The notes under the pieces: model-generated
Told to the model about the DNA's origin: nothing
Seen by the model: only the letters and a program-made list of their open reading frames with translations
The model's database searches: none
Assembly (NCBI GenBank): GCA_035299425.1
Contig: DATGWP010000080.1
Coordinates: 1-64,000, forward strand
DNA from: Bog-950 sp035299425
GTDB lineage: Bacteria > Bacteroidota > Bacteroidia > Chitinophagales > LD1
DNA length: 64,000 nt
Direction: 5' to 3'
Position numbers and translations under genes: made by a program
In this document: positions 24,642 through 33,928 of the stretch, one piece after another
Numbering within the stretch: the stretch's first letter is position 1
Layout of the letters: the number at the start of each line of letters is the position of its first letter

Positions 24642-26528
24642 TTAGTTGATTTTAATCACGCGTTCGCTTTTGGTGTTCTTTTTGCCTGAAAGGCGAATGG
24701 TGTAGAAGCCTGATGCAAAGTTGCTGCCGTTGAAGGTGGCGTGGTTAAGGCCTACATCGGCTTTGCCTAAGTTGCTCTTAAGCACTACCTGCCCGTTGGC
24801 GTTTAATACCTCCAGCGTAATGTCTTCGGCTTTGGCGGCATTAAACTGCACTATTACCTGATCGTAGAATGGATTCGGGTGAATCATGATAGTTGTAATG
24901 CTACCGGTCAGGTTATTTATAGATGTGCTAAAGGAATTGTTAGGTGCCAATGGCGGATAAGTGTTGGCCGGAGCAGACGCAGTAGCGGCTGTGCGCAAAA
25001 ACTTTTCGCCATCGTTTACATACCACGATGGGCCGGGCACCGTAGAATAAACCTGTGTTTTTACATCGGTAAAGAAAACAAAATCGCTTTGCACCCGGCT
25101 GGCATTTACATCCAGTATATAATAGCCGTGCTCGGTAAGGTCTACAAACCTTACGTGTGGCGCCAGGCCATAGATAGTAATAGGAGTAACCAGTTGCGGC
25201 AACTCATTACCCGATGATATACTTGGCGTTACAAACTCCACGCCTATCGAATTCTGGCGGGTAGTGTCGGAGTAACCCTGCAGGGGCAAATCGTTGGCCC
25301 AGGCGGTGTGTATATCGCCCGTGAGCACTACAATATTATCTATATTATTATCTAATATGTGCTTGTATAGTTTTTCGCGCTCGTAGGGGTAGCCGTCCCA
25401 CTGGTCGGAGTTTATCATAACCGGTGTAGGACCTGCAAAACCCGGTGGTATAATAAGAGGTGTCATTATTACCTGCTGGCCAATAATCTGCCAGCGGGCG
25501 TTAGATGTATCGAGGTTGTTATTTAACCAATCGAACTGTACCGGCCCCACCATTGTGCGGGTTGAATCTGTAACTACCGAATCGGTAACCGGTATAAACT
25601 GACCACCAGTAGCCTGCTTAGAGCGGTCATATAAGCGCGTATCAATCATATTAAGACTGATAAGGTTGCCAAAATTAAACTGGCGGAAAATGCGGAAGGT
25701 ATCGGCCTCATCGGGAAAACGCACCGGCAGCCATTCGTGATAAGCTTTCACTGCATTTGTTTTGCGGGTGTACCAATCGCCATCGTTTACGCCGTGGTTT
25801 TTGGCCCCATCGGTGTACGAGTTGTTAGTTGTTTCGTGGTCGTCCCAAATGCATATCCAGGGATATTGCTGGTGGGCGGCCTGCAAATCGGGGTCGAGGT
25901 GATATTGCGATTGACGTATACGGTAATCTACCAGCTCAATTGTTTTTTTAGCCGGTTCATGTATTCTATCTGCCAAAGCTACCTGCAGCGGCCCACCCTC
26001 GTAGGTATAGTCGCCCAGAAACAACACAGCATCTACATCGTTGCGCTGGCTAAGGTGGCGGTGAGCGTTGTAAAAGCCATCCTGGTAATCCTGGCAACTG
26101 GCCACCGCAAAGCGCAGGTTATTTACCATGCCTACCGGTAAAGTTTTGGTGCGGCCAATAATTGACTTAAGCGTATCGTAGGTAAAACGGTAGTAATACC
26201 ATGTGTTAGGTTGCAGACCGGTAGCATCTACTTTTATAGTGTAATCAACGGTGCTGTCGGTAGCAGCCACGCCACTGTTTACCACACTATTAAAATTTGT
26301 ATCGAGGGCTATTTGCCAGTTTACGTTAACCGGGTCAACAGTAGGGTCGAGCGTGATGCGGGTCCAGAGAATTACTCTATCGGCCAGTGGGTCGCCAGAG
26401 GCAACACCGTGGTAGAAGGGATAAAGTTCAGGGTTAAGCTGCGAACGGCTGGGGTCGTTGGGGCCACCGGCCTGCGCTGATAGATTGGCAAAGAAAAATA
26501 CGAGTAACAGGGGGAAGAGGTGTTTCAT
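24642..26528 (-). CDS. phoD: PhoD-family alkaline phosphatase/phosphodiesterase with T9SS sorting domain
   Basis: A 628-aa exported metallophosphatase. The signal peptide is MKHLFPLLLVFFFANLSAQ. The PhoD N-terminal domain (FYHGVASGDPLADRVILWTR, residues 38-57) is followed by the catalytic domain with the expected metal ligands: C145 (VASCQDYQD), D173-Y174 (LGDYTYE), D229-D230-H231-E232 (WDDHE) and D405/H407 (LTGDIHTAW). This fits a PhoD-type iron/calcium centre. The C-terminal part has MIHPNPFYDQVIVQF and ends in SERVIKIN, a T9SS sorting domain, so the enzyme is probably cell-surface or secreted and scavenges phosphate from organic esters. No Pho box could be identified. Confidence 0.92.
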   Translation of the reverse strand: MKHLFPLLLVFFFANLSAQAGGPNDPSRSQLNPELYPFYHGVASGDPLADRVILWTRITLDPTVDPVNVNWQIALDTNFNSVVNSGVAATDSTVDYTIKVDATGLQPNTWYYYRFTYDTLKSIIGRTKTLPVGMVNNLRFAVASCQDYQDGFYNAHRHLSQRNDVDAVLFLGDYTYEGGPLQVALADRIHEPAKKTIELVDYRIRQSQYHLDPDLQAAHQQYPWICIWDDHETTNNSYTDGAKNHGVNDGDWYTRKTNAVKAYHEWLPVRFPDEADTFRIFRQFNFGNLISLNMIDTRLYDRSKQATGGQFIPVTDSVVTDSTRTMVGPVQFDWLNNNLDTSNARWQIIGQQVIMTPLIIPPGFAGPTPVMINSDQWDGYPYEREKLYKHILDNNIDNIVVLTGDIHTAWANDLPLQGYSDTTRQNSIGVEFVTPSISSGNELPQLVTPITIYGLAPHVRFVDLTEHGYYILDVNASRVQSDFVFFTDVKTQVYSTVPGPSWYVNDGEKFLRTAATASAPANTYPPLAPNNSFSTSINNLTGSITTIMIHPNPFYDQVIVQFNAAKAEDITLEVLNANGQVVLKSNLGKADVGLNHATFNGSNFASGFYTIRLSGKKNTKSERVIKIN

Positions 26529-26661
26529 AATGGCGATTATTGAGGCTGTAAAGTAGAAATATTTTTCTATAGATAAAGGCAGGATTGGAGATGCATGATT
26601 ACGCAGATTAAAGCCAAGCGCTAAATTAACAGTTGCCGTTGCCGCGAGAACTTGATTTTAA

Positions 26662-26729
26662 CCGTTGGTTAAAACCAACGGCAATTTGATAAGCGGAATT
26701 CTTATCTGGTAAATGCGGACTAAAGTACG
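26662..26729. repeat. Palindromic repeat unit, copy 1
   Basis: Begins with the palindrome CCGTTGGTTAAAACCAACGG (26662-26681), then a TTTGATAAGCGGAATTCT segment and TGCGGACTAAAGTACG. It aligns along its length with copy 2 at 26797-26867. Confidence 0.75.
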
Positions 26730-26796
26730 TGAATACAAATTGTAGCCACGAATGCACGAATAGAAAAGTTGATATGCGGGCTTTGGGACTTTAATA

Positions 26797-26867
26797 CCGT
26801 TGACTGAAGTCAACGGCACTTTTTGATAAGCGAAATTCTGCTCTATTTTATTGCGGACTGAAGTGCG
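26797..26867. repeat. Palindromic repeat unit, copy 2
   Basis: Begins with CCGTTGACTGAAGTCAACGG (26797-26816), then TTGATAAGCGAAATTCT and TGCGGACTGAAGTGCG. The palindrome arms differ from copy 1 in compensating positions, so pairing is retained. Confidence 0.75.
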
Positions 26868-26909
26868 CCCCAATAAAAAAGCCGACAGCCGGCTTGTTGA
26901 TGACAATTA

Positions 26910-26917
26910 TATCTTTG
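26910..26917 (+). promoter_or_regulatory. Bacteroidota -7 box (TATCTTTG)
   Basis: Exact TAnnTTTG match 21 nt before ATG 26939 of the PLP enzyme. It overlaps the first codons of the longer frame that begins at 26894, which argues for the internal ATG. Confidence 0.55.
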
Positions 26918-26938
26918 CGGCTCTTAAAACTATTGAAC

Positions 26939-28078
26939 ATGAAATTTGGAACGAAGGCAATTCATGCCGGTTTAGAACCAGACCCATCTACCGGTGCCAT
27001 TATGACCCCTATTTTTCAAACATCTACGTATGTGCAGGAGTCGCCGGGCAAGAATAAAGGATATGGTTATGCGCGTGGTAAAAACCCAACGCGTGTAGCG
27101 CTGGAAAAAAATATTGCAGCGCTGGAAGATGGTAAGCACTGTGTGTGTTTTAGCAGCGGCATGGGCGCTACCGATGCGGTAATAAAATTACTTAGCCCCG
27201 GCGATGAGGTAATAACCGGTGATGATTTGTATGGGGGCAGCTACCGCATGTTTACCAAAATATATGAGCCTTTTGGTATTAAGTTTCATTTTATAGACAT
27301 GACGGATGTAAACAACATCAGCAAGTATGTAAATGAAAAAACAAAGCTGATATGGGTAGAAACCCCTACCAACCCAACTATGCAGATAGTAGACATAGTG
27401 GCCTGCGCGAAAATTGCAAAGGCAAATAATATACTACTGGCGGTTGACAATACGTTTGCTTCGCCGTACCTGCAAAACCCGCTGCTGTTAGGTGCCGATA
27501 TTGTAATGCACAGTGTAACGAAATACCTGGGCGGGCACAGCGATGTAGTAATGGGTGCACTGATTGTAAATGACGATAAGCTGCACGAGCGCTTATATTT
27601 TATACTAAACAGCTGCGGGGCTAACCCGGGGCCGATGGATTCGTTCCTGGTGCTTCGTGGTATTAAGACCCTGCACCTGCGCATGGAGCGACACTGCTTC
27701 AATGGCCGGAAGATTGCAGAGTATTTGAAGACACACCCGCGGATAGAAAAAATTTACTGGCCGGGTTTTGAAGACCACCCTAACCATGCTATTGCCAAAA
27801 AGCAAATGAAGGATTTTGGGGGTATGATATCGATAGTATTAAAAGGTGCCTCGCTGGATGATACTTTTAAGTTTGCCTCTTCATTCAATGTATTCTCATT
27901 AGCAGAATCGCTGGGTGGTGTAGAGTCGCTGATTAACCACCCGGCAACTATGACCCATGCATCGGTGCCTAAAGCCGAGCGCGAAAAAGTAGGCGTAGTT
28001 GACAACCTGCTGCGCTTAAGTGTGGGAGTAGAAGATGTGGAGGACCTGCTAGAAGATTTGAAACAGGCGTTGGGTTAA
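26939..28078 (+). CDS. Cys/Met-metabolism PLP enzyme (cystathionine gamma-synthase/lyase type)
   Basis: A 379-aa fold-type I PLP enzyme, start MKFGTKAIHAGLEPDPSTGA. Signatures: YGYARGKNPTR, the cofactor-loop CFSSGMGATDAV, WVETPTNPTMQ, VDNTFASPYLQNPL and HSVTKYLGGHSD with the Schiff-base lysine K195, then the C-terminal SLGGVESLINHPATMTH. The family interconverts cysteine, cystathionine, homocysteine and methionine. The close relatives gamma-synthase, gamma-lyase and beta-lyase cannot be separated by eye, so no symbol is given. The longer frame from 26894 adds 15 codons that overlap a promoter box. A bidirectional terminator lies after the gene. Confidence 0.92.
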   Translation: MKFGTKAIHAGLEPDPSTGAIMTPIFQTSTYVQESPGKNKGYGYARGKNPTRVALEKNIAALEDGKHCVCFSSGMGATDAVIKLLSPGDEVITGDDLYGGSYRMFTKIYEPFGIKFHFIDMTDVNNISKYVNEKTKLIWVETPTNPTMQIVDIVACAKIAKANNILLAVDNTFASPYLQNPLLLGADIVMHSVTKYLGGHSDVVMGALIVNDDKLHERLYFILNSCGANPGPMDSFLVLRGIKTLHLRMERHCFNGRKIAEYLKTHPRIEKIYWPGFEDHPNHAIAKKQMKDFGGMISIVLKGASLDDTFKFASSFNVFSLAESLGGVESLINHPATMTHASVPKAEREKVGVVDNLLRLSVGVEDVEDLLEDLKQALG

Positions 28079-28121
28079 ATACAATTGCCACGAAGGTCGC
28101 GAATAATACATTACATAATAC

Positions 28122-28152
28122 AAACGCCCGGGCTATGATGTACCGGGCGTTT
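28122..28152. terminator. Bidirectional terminator between PLP enzyme and prolyl oligopeptidase
   Basis: AAACGCCCGG (28122-28131) pairs with CCGGGCGTTT (28143-28152) around an 11-nt loop, between two convergent stop codons. Confidence 0.8.
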
Positions 28153-28165
28153 ATGCTTGTTGACT

Positions 28166-30292
28166 TCAATAAAATTTCATACCCAGCATTTGCATTATAA
28201 AGGTGTACTTTAAAGATATCTGCTGAAAGCCTTCCATGGCATTTGAAACGTTATGCCCGGCGTTTTCCTCGCTATATAGTAAATACGGAACAGGGCCATT
28301 TCTATCTTTTTGCAGCGCCGCCAACAACTTATATGAGTGAAAAGGAACTACGCGATCATCATTAACACCACTGAACAACATACAAGCGGGATATCGAACC
28401 CCACTTTTGATATGATGGTAAGGTGAAATTTTAGCGAGGTATTGAAATTCGGTTGAGTCTTCGGGATTTCCAAATTCATCATAACCAATTGCACCGGTAA
28501 TAGAATATTTATGAAACCTAAGCAGATCGTAAACGCCAGCTACAGGAACTACCACTTTAAACAATTCGGGCTTTTGTGTCATTGTTTCAGCCATTAGCCA
28601 GCCGCCCTGAGAACCTCCTGTTAAAGCTATTCTTTGCGGATTGGTATATCTATTCTCAATCAGCCATTTGGTAGCAGCAATAACATCATCTACCGATTTT
28701 TGTTTGTTCTTTTTACGCCCTGCATTATGCCAGTCGGCCCCAAATTCGCCACCGCCACGTATAAGTGGTATGGCTATAACGGCCCCTTTTTCAAGCAACA
28801 TATTGTATGTAAAGTCGAAATGCGGCCGTTGGGCTACACCAAACCCACCATAGGCATACAAAAGCACCGGATTATTACCATTTGGTTTTACTTTTTCATT
28901 GTGAATAAGATACATGTAAATTTCTGTACTGTCGGCAGAGCGGAAACTTACAACCTCTGTAGTGTTTACCGACCCTATTGACAGTTCTGCGTCCTCTTCG
29001 GGCAAAGAGCTTTTAAACGTATTAAGATTAAATTTTAATGTGATTCGCGGGCTGGTAAAAGTACTTACATAATAATAGGTAATACTGTCCTTATATACTT
29101 TATTAAACCCTTCGATGGAAGCTGCCGGTGGTACATCAATACGTTTGATAAGACCGCCAACACTATCGAACACCAGGCAGATGTTATTCCCCTTCTCCAT
29201 ATAGATACATATAACCTTACTATTTAAAGAATGAACACTTAGCAGGTTTTGATTAAACATCTCTATCAGCTGCTTACCCTGATTGACTTTTGTATAATCA
29301 TATAGCATTACTTTGCCTTTGGGTGCTTTATGGTTAGACTTTGCCAAAAACATACCGTTATGCTCATCTACAATACTTATAGTCCTATCCGTAATGCCCG
29401 GCAGCATTAAAAAGCACCGCAAACTATCACGTCCCAGTTCTTCTGATTTAATGTACGAAAAAGTGCCTGCGCTTTTGCCACTAATTTCTTTCTGCTCGTA
29501 AATGACAACATACTTCCCTTTAGCAATAACTGAATACCTTTTATCGTTCTCATTGGAAACACTAAGAGCAATATCTGATTTGAAATCGGTGCCGATGACA
29601 TGGTAATAAATAGCAGAGTTTTTAATAAACGAGGAAATATGATTATCGCCGTCCGGCTTATCGTATTGCTGATAAACAAATCCATCTTTGCACCAGTCTA
29701 CATCACCTTTAACCCATTGCAACTTATCGGCCAATACTTTTTTACCTGCCACCTGAACAATTATAACCTCCTGCCAATCGCTACCGCCATGCGAAATTGA
29801 TACAACAACCAGCGAATCGTTATCGGACACAGTGATGTTGTTAATATTAATCACATCCGTCTTACTTTTCAGGAACTGGCCTGTAATAAGAAAGTCATCC
29901 CATCCATTAGAGCGTTTTGTTTTAAACTGAATAGTGGGAGCATTATCAAAAGAAACACTTTGCTTTACAGTAAAATAAAAAGCGCCTATTTTTTGACTTG
30001 TATATGTTTTGGACCTGCTGCCCATATATGACAATGCCAATTCCCTTTCGGTAATTGTATACTCAGAAAAAACACTATTCCGGTATTTACGCACCATTTC
30101 TTCCTGCTGCGCCAGCCAGTCTTTAGTTTGTTTTGAATCTAACTCTTCGAGCGACCGAAAAGGGTCGGGGATGGAGTACCCGAACTGGTTAATGGTATCG
30201 GCACCGGTTGGCAACACCGGGTAAGTATATTGCTGCGCTGCTGAAAAAAAGGCAGCGCATACGAAAGCTGCTGCCAAAAATAAGTGCCTCAT
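28166..30292 (-). CDS. Prolyl oligopeptidase family serine peptidase (S9A)
   Basis: A 708-aa exported peptidase that cleaves short peptides after proline. The signal peptide is MRHLFLAAAFVCAAFFSAAQ. The N-terminal part begins with the POP-typical IPDPFRSLEELDSKQTKDWL and continues as a seven-blade propeller (to about residue 440). The C-terminal alpha/beta hydrolase domain carries the nucleophile S561 in GGSQGGW, Asp645 or Asp646 in NDDRVVP and His680 in NAGHNVS. Preceding YGGFGVAQRPHF and PLIRGGGEFGADWH are strongly conserved in the family. It is convergent with the PLP enzyme. Probably periplasmic. Confidence 0.95.
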   Translation of the reverse strand: MRHLFLAAAFVCAAFFSAAQQYTYPVLPTGADTINQFGYSIPDPFRSLEELDSKQTKDWLAQQEEMVRKYRNSVFSEYTITERELALSYMGSRSKTYTSQKIGAFYFTVKQSVSFDNAPTIQFKTKRSNGWDDFLITGQFLKSKTDVININNITVSDNDSLVVVSISHGGSDWQEVIIVQVAGKKVLADKLQWVKGDVDWCKDGFVYQQYDKPDGDNHISSFIKNSAIYYHVIGTDFKSDIALSVSNENDKRYSVIAKGKYVVIYEQKEISGKSAGTFSYIKSEELGRDSLRCFLMLPGITDRTISIVDEHNGMFLAKSNHKAPKGKVMLYDYTKVNQGKQLIEMFNQNLLSVHSLNSKVICIYMEKGNNICLVFDSVGGLIKRIDVPPAASIEGFNKVYKDSITYYYVSTFTSPRITLKFNLNTFKSSLPEEDAELSIGSVNTTEVVSFRSADSTEIYMYLIHNEKVKPNGNNPVLLYAYGGFGVAQRPHFDFTYNMLLEKGAVIAIPLIRGGGEFGADWHNAGRKKNKQKSVDDVIAATKWLIENRYTNPQRIALTGGSQGGWLMAETMTQKPELFKVVVPVAGVYDLLRFHKYSITGAIGYDEFGNPEDSTEFQYLAKISPYHHIKSGVRYPACMLFSGVNDDRVVPFHSYKLLAALQKDRNGPVPYLLYSEENAGHNVSNAMEGFQQISLKYTFIMQMLGMKFY

Positions 30293-30380
30293 TGTGGATG
30301 ATGAGTTTAATTAAAGTATGCGCAATTATAACCAGAAGTAATTATTTAAATACTATTTATATTCTATATTATTACTCACC

Positions 30381-30413
30381 CTTTTGTTTTACAGGGTTGC
30401 CGTAAAACAAAAG
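30381..30413 (-). other. Alternative hairpin overlapping the terminator
   Basis: CTTTTGTTTTAC (30381-30392) is perfectly complementary to GTAAAACAAAAG (30402-30413), and the second arm overlaps the terminator arm at 30404-30421. The two structures cannot form at once. Confidence 0.6.
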
Positions 30414-30441
30414 CGCCCCGGTACCGGGGCGCTTTTGTTTT
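30404..30441 (-). terminator. Terminator of the downstream-facing TPR gene
   Basis: A perfect 18-bp stem with a GCGCCCCGG core (30404-30421 with 30424-30441) sits 17 bp beyond the stop codon of the minus-strand TPR gene, with T-rich ends on both strands. Confidence 0.85.
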
Positions 30442-30458
30442 GAAAAACATCTATACTA

Positions 30459-31802
30459 TTAAAGAATAACGTCTCTAACCTTTATGTCTTGCTTTTGCTT
30501 TTTGATAGTAAAGGTTTCTTTATCAAGGATGTTGCGCACTGCACCATATCTTAAGAAACGCTGGCGCACATATTTTTTTAGTGTTGGGTCGGTTAGCTTG
30601 GCGTAGTTAACCGAAAGAGAGTTAACATTGGTAATAACCTGGTCGCGGATAGATTTGTAGTAGTCTTCCTGTGTTTTCTGGTCGGCAGAAGATGGTGTGC
30701 TTTTGCCGGTTAAGCTGTCTACAATCATACTTACGTTAGGTGCGTTCTTCATCAGGGCCTCTAAAGTTTCGGCAAGGTCCTGAAGCGGCGTAAGCACTTT
30801 CTGGTTATCGGTAATCAGCTTTACAGTAGCAGCATCGTTAATCTGGTTGAACAGGCCTTTGGCTTCTTCCAGGCGGAAGTTGGTAAGCGCATCGTAAGCG
30901 CGGGCTTTATCGCCCATAGAAACGTTGCCGGCCTTATCATACAGCTTTGAAGCCAAAACGTAGCTGCCTTTATTCATTACAGAGGCTGCTAGTTTTTCGG
31001 TAGCATCTTCGTTTTTCTTTTCGGTGTATACATCGCCCAAACGCATCAGCAGGTTATCGGCATCTTCGCTGCGGTTTTCGCTATACAGGTAATCGGCATA
31101 TTTGGTGATACCTTCTTCAACCCCACCGCTCAGGTAAGCATCAATAGCTTTCTGGTATTCGTTGCGGCGGTAGTAAATATCACCGGCCTTTTTTGCACCT
31201 TCGGTAGTTTTTAACTTCAGGTAAGTTTCAGCCGCTTTTACTTCTTCATCTCCACCTTTGCCTTCGTACTCTTTGGCTATTTGCTCCACCTTCACTTCGG
31301 CACCGCCTATTATATAATACTCCAGGGCTTTGTTGTAAGCCGCAGGCCCTCTTTCATAATAGCGGTCGCCAATTACACGGGCCCCTTCTTTAGCTGCCTC
31401 TGCCTTGGTGTAAAAATCCATAGCCTTGCGCAGGTGCTTAGGCTCGTTCTTTTCTTCACCGCTAAATGCTTCTTCTACATAAGCCTCGGCCAGTTTTTTC
31501 ATGCCTTCTTTTTTCTCGGGCTTATCGCAGCGGCTGTAGTTACTTTGTGCGTTGGTGTAATCTTTTTTCTCTAAAAATGCATCGCCTATCAGGGCATACA
31601 TTTCTCGTTTCATACCGCCTTTCTGAAACGATTCGGTAGCTTTTTGCACCATCTCGTTACGCTTGGCGGCATCCTTTTGCTCCATGGCTTTGGTGAGCGT
31701 TTCTTTGCCTTTATCAATATCTTTATTCTGTGCATTTAGCTGCACGCTACAGCCCAGCATCAGACCTACGCCCAGGGCAACGCTTAACAATTTCTTACTC
31801 AT
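30459..31802 (-). CDS. Secreted tetratricopeptide-repeat protein, function unknown
   Basis: A 447-aa protein with an N-terminal export signal. MSKKLLSVALGVGLMLGCSV could be a lipobox at GC, or a signal peptidase I site at LNAQ; both readings are possible. The body is highly charged and helical with repeated A-x-x-Y and G-D-x-Y/F patterns (IGDAFLEKKDYTNA, AGDIYYRRNEYQKAIDAYL, LGDVYTEKKNED), typical of degenerate TPRs. The C-terminal 150 residues are a separate helical region. It appears monocistronic with a strong terminator. No enzyme motif; probably a scaffold in the envelope. Confidence 0.75.
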   Translation of the reverse strand: MSKKLLSVALGVGLMLGCSVQLNAQNKDIDKGKETLTKAMEQKDAAKRNEMVQKATESFQKGGMKREMYALIGDAFLEKKDYTNAQSNYSRCDKPEKKEGMKKLAEAYVEEAFSGEEKNEPKHLRKAMDFYTKAEAAKEGARVIGDRYYERGPAAYNKALEYYIIGGAEVKVEQIAKEYEGKGGDEEVKAAETYLKLKTTEGAKKAGDIYYRRNEYQKAIDAYLSGGVEEGITKYADYLYSENRSEDADNLLMRLGDVYTEKKNEDATEKLAASVMNKGSYVLASKLYDKAGNVSMGDKARAYDALTNFRLEEAKGLFNQINDAATVKLITDNQKVLTPLQDLAETLEALMKNAPNVSMIVDSLTGKSTPSSADQKTQEDYYKSIRDQVITNVNSLSVNYAKLTDPTLKKYVRQRFLRYGAVRNILDKETFTIKKQKQDIKVRDVIL

Positions 31803-31901
31803 ATCTTTTGATTTAGTGTGTGTTTACGGTTTAAATATAAAACAACTTCGGTACTGCCAAATTTTATTTTTGGTTAATAATATGGCAATAAATGCTAAAA
31901 C

Positions 31902-32675
31902 TCAACCCATTAGCTTAGGCCGGATAGCTTCAGGCTGTTTTTCAGCCAGTAAATGCCAGTAGCGTTTAGGCACATGCTGCATGTGCAGTTTCATGTTTTT
32001 GCGGCTGGCAATATTTACACTTTTAAAATACTGCTGCCACAGGGTTTGATAAAGATCTTCCTTCTCGTCCATACACAAGGCGGTGCCAGTCGTCTCAAAA
32101 TTTAGCGTAACAGTATCTACCCTGTGTAAATCGTAGTATAGACCATAGTTGCGCCGATGGTCGTAAATAAGCCAGCGCTGGTCGGCGTAGCGGTTTTCGA
32201 AATGTGTTTTGATAAGCGGCAGCACATTAAAATCGGGCTCGATGTGCGCATAAAAAATATTGTCTTTGGTGAGCTTGAACCTTATAAAGGCTTTCATTCG
32301 GTGGCGCTCGCGGCTTACCATCCGCTCTACCCTTTGCGCACGCAGCACAGCAAAATTGGAGTAATCGGTTTCTATATTTTTAGCAGATGCAAAGGCATAT
32401 TGAATATAGGCCAGCATATTATCCTCCTCCTGTAAGGTATCGGCCAGGTAACTGCTATAAATAGCGTGCAGCCCGGCAGCGCTTAACTTTTTAGATAAGC
32501 CGGTCCAGATGCGGCGGGCTTTTGCTTCATCGGTATATATATTTATTACCTCGCCAAACAGTACCGGCGGGCCGTGTTCGCGATATATTTTTGCCGTGCC
32601 TAATTTGTATTCGTACACATAAAAAACAGCCGAAAGAAAACCCTGAAAAGAGCCATCGTATATAAGTGTATGCAT
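31902..32675 (-). CDS. TIGR03915-family putative DNA metabolism protein (DUF4130)
   Basis: A 257-aa protein starting MHTLIYDGSFQGFLSAVFYV, the hallmark of the TIGR03915/DUF4130 family. Conserved internal stretches include RVERMVSRERHRMKAFIRF, then FNVLPLIKTHFENRYADQRW and IYDHRRNYGLYYD. The family is found almost always beside a radical-SAM protein of TIGR03916, as here, and is proposed to act with it in DNA modification or repair (family annotation; not biochemically proven as far as I recall). The start codon overlaps the stop of the radical-SAM gene by one base, so the two are translationally coupled. Confidence 0.9.
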   Translation of the reverse strand: MHTLIYDGSFQGFLSAVFYVYEYKLGTAKIYREHGPPVLFGEVINIYTDEAKARRIWTGLSKKLSAAGLHAIYSSYLADTLQEEDNMLAYIQYAFASAKNIETDYSNFAVLRAQRVERMVSRERHRMKAFIRFKLTKDNIFYAHIEPDFNVLPLIKTHFENRYADQRWLIYDHRRNYGLYYDLHRVDTVTLNFETTGTALCMDEKEDLYQTLWQQYFKSVNIASRKNMKLHMQHVPKRYWHLLAEKQPEAIRPKLMG

Positions 32676-33925
32676 TAGAACATGCTAATTTGCTGTGGGG
32701 CGGTTTTTAAATATTTGCTGTGGCTTCCGGCCAGTATCATTTGTTTCAATTTCAGTTCGGTAAAATCTTTAACGGTATCGGCCACGCCGCTACAGGTTAT
32801 AAAATACTTAGCGCGGTTAACAGCCACACCCATTTTTTTGAGGTGCTCCCAGGTTAGTTTGGCAAACTTTCGCCCGGCTAAAATTTTATGAACTGAAGTA
32901 ACACCTACACCCGGTATGCGCAGCAGCAAAAGTTTATCTGCCTTATTAATATCGATAGGAAAAAAGTGCATGTTGCGCAGGGCCCATGCCAGTTTGGGGT
33001 CAACCTCAGTATCGAAAAACGGCATGTGCTCGGGCAGGAGTTCATCGGTAGTAAAACCATAAAAGCGCATCAGCCAATCACTTTGGTATAAGCGGTTTTC
33101 GCGCAGCAGCGGCACCTGTGTGCCTATAGCTGGCAAACGGCTATCGGTGCTTATGGGCACATAACCCGAATAGTAAACGCGCTTTAAACTAAACTTGCGA
33201 TACAAGGCTGTAGCAGTGCGCATAATATCGCGGTCGCTTTCGCCGGTGGCGCCTACTATCATTTGTGTGCTTTGCCCGGCTGGGGTAAATTTTGGCACCT
33301 TTTTAAAAACCTTTCGCTCTTCTTTATACTGCACAATTTCGGTGCTTATCTGTCGCATGGGGGTTATCATATCCTCGCGCTTTTTATCGGGTGCCATTAG
33401 CTTAAGGCCGGCATCAGTAGGCATCTCTATATTAATACTTAACCGGTCGGCATACAGACCGGCTTCATGCATCAACTCCGGGCTGGCACCCGGTATAGAT
33501 TTAAGATGGATATAGCCGTTGAAGTTTTTTTCGGTGCGCAGTTTTTTTGCCACCAGTACCAGTTTCTCCATACTGTAGTCGGCATTTTTTGCAATGCCCG
33601 AACTAAGGAATAAGCCCTCGATATAGTTGCGGCGATAAAAATTGATGGTAAGGTCTACTACTTCATCTACACTAAAGCTGGTGCGGCGTATGTCGTTGCT
33701 TTTGCGGGTTACGCAATAGGCGCAATCGTAAATGCAGTGGTTAGTCATTAATATCTTTAGCAGCGATACACAGCGCCCGTCTTCGGTATAGCTATGGCAA
33801 ATACCCGAACCGGTATCGCCTAATCCTTTGTCTTTATTTTTGCGGTTGCTGCCGCTGCTGGAGCATGATACATCGTATTTGGCAGCATCGGCCAGTATAG
33901 CCAGTTTGGCCTGAATTTTATCCAT
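32675..33925 (-). CDS. TIGR03916-family radical-SAM protein, putative DNA modification/repair
   Basis: About 416 aa; I take ATG 33925 (MDKIQAKLAILADAAKYDVS) because the 38 upstream codons are not protein-like and a TAATTTTG box lies just before it. The 4Fe-4S cluster motif is CIYDCAYC (CxxxCxxC) after SLLKILMTNH. The C-terminal part has a helix-hairpin-helix-like segment (LLLLRIPGVGVTSVHKIL), which indicates nucleic-acid contact. The family resembles spore photoproduct lyase only distantly. It forms an operon with the TIGR03915 gene. An imperfect palindrome (33929-33962) covers the promoter and may be an operator. Confidence 0.92.
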   Translation of the reverse strand: MDKIQAKLAILADAAKYDVSCSSSGSNRKNKDKGLGDTGSGICHSYTEDGRCVSLLKILMTNHCIYDCAYCVTRKSNDIRRTSFSVDEVVDLTINFYRRNYIEGLFLSSGIAKNADYSMEKLVLVAKKLRTEKNFNGYIHLKSIPGASPELMHEAGLYADRLSINIEMPTDAGLKLMAPDKKREDMITPMRQISTEIVQYKEERKVFKKVPKFTPAGQSTQMIVGATGESDRDIMRTATALYRKFSLKRVYYSGYVPISTDSRLPAIGTQVPLLRENRLYQSDWLMRFYGFTTDELLPEHMPFFDTEVDPKLAWALRNMHFFPIDINKADKLLLLRIPGVGVTSVHKILAGRKFAKLTWEHLKKMGVAVNRAKYFITCSGVADTVKDFTELKLKQMILAGSHSKYLKTAPQQISMF

Positions 33926-33928
33926 AAT

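Larger units (their letters stand above)
26529..26938. other. Intergenic region with duplicated palindromic units
   Basis: This 410-bp region contains a GATTACGCAGATTAAA-type word (26597), two related palindromic units (26662-26729 and 26797-26867), a small hairpin AAGCCG/CGGCTT with a minus-strand T run (26878-26896) and the promoter of the following gene. No ORF is credible. Confidence 0.7.

Noticed and set aside
26878..26896. AAGCCG/CGGCTT hairpin with a T run on the minus strand
   Set aside because: It looks like an intrinsic terminator but no minus-strand gene runs into it; could be a relic, so it is not called as a terminator.
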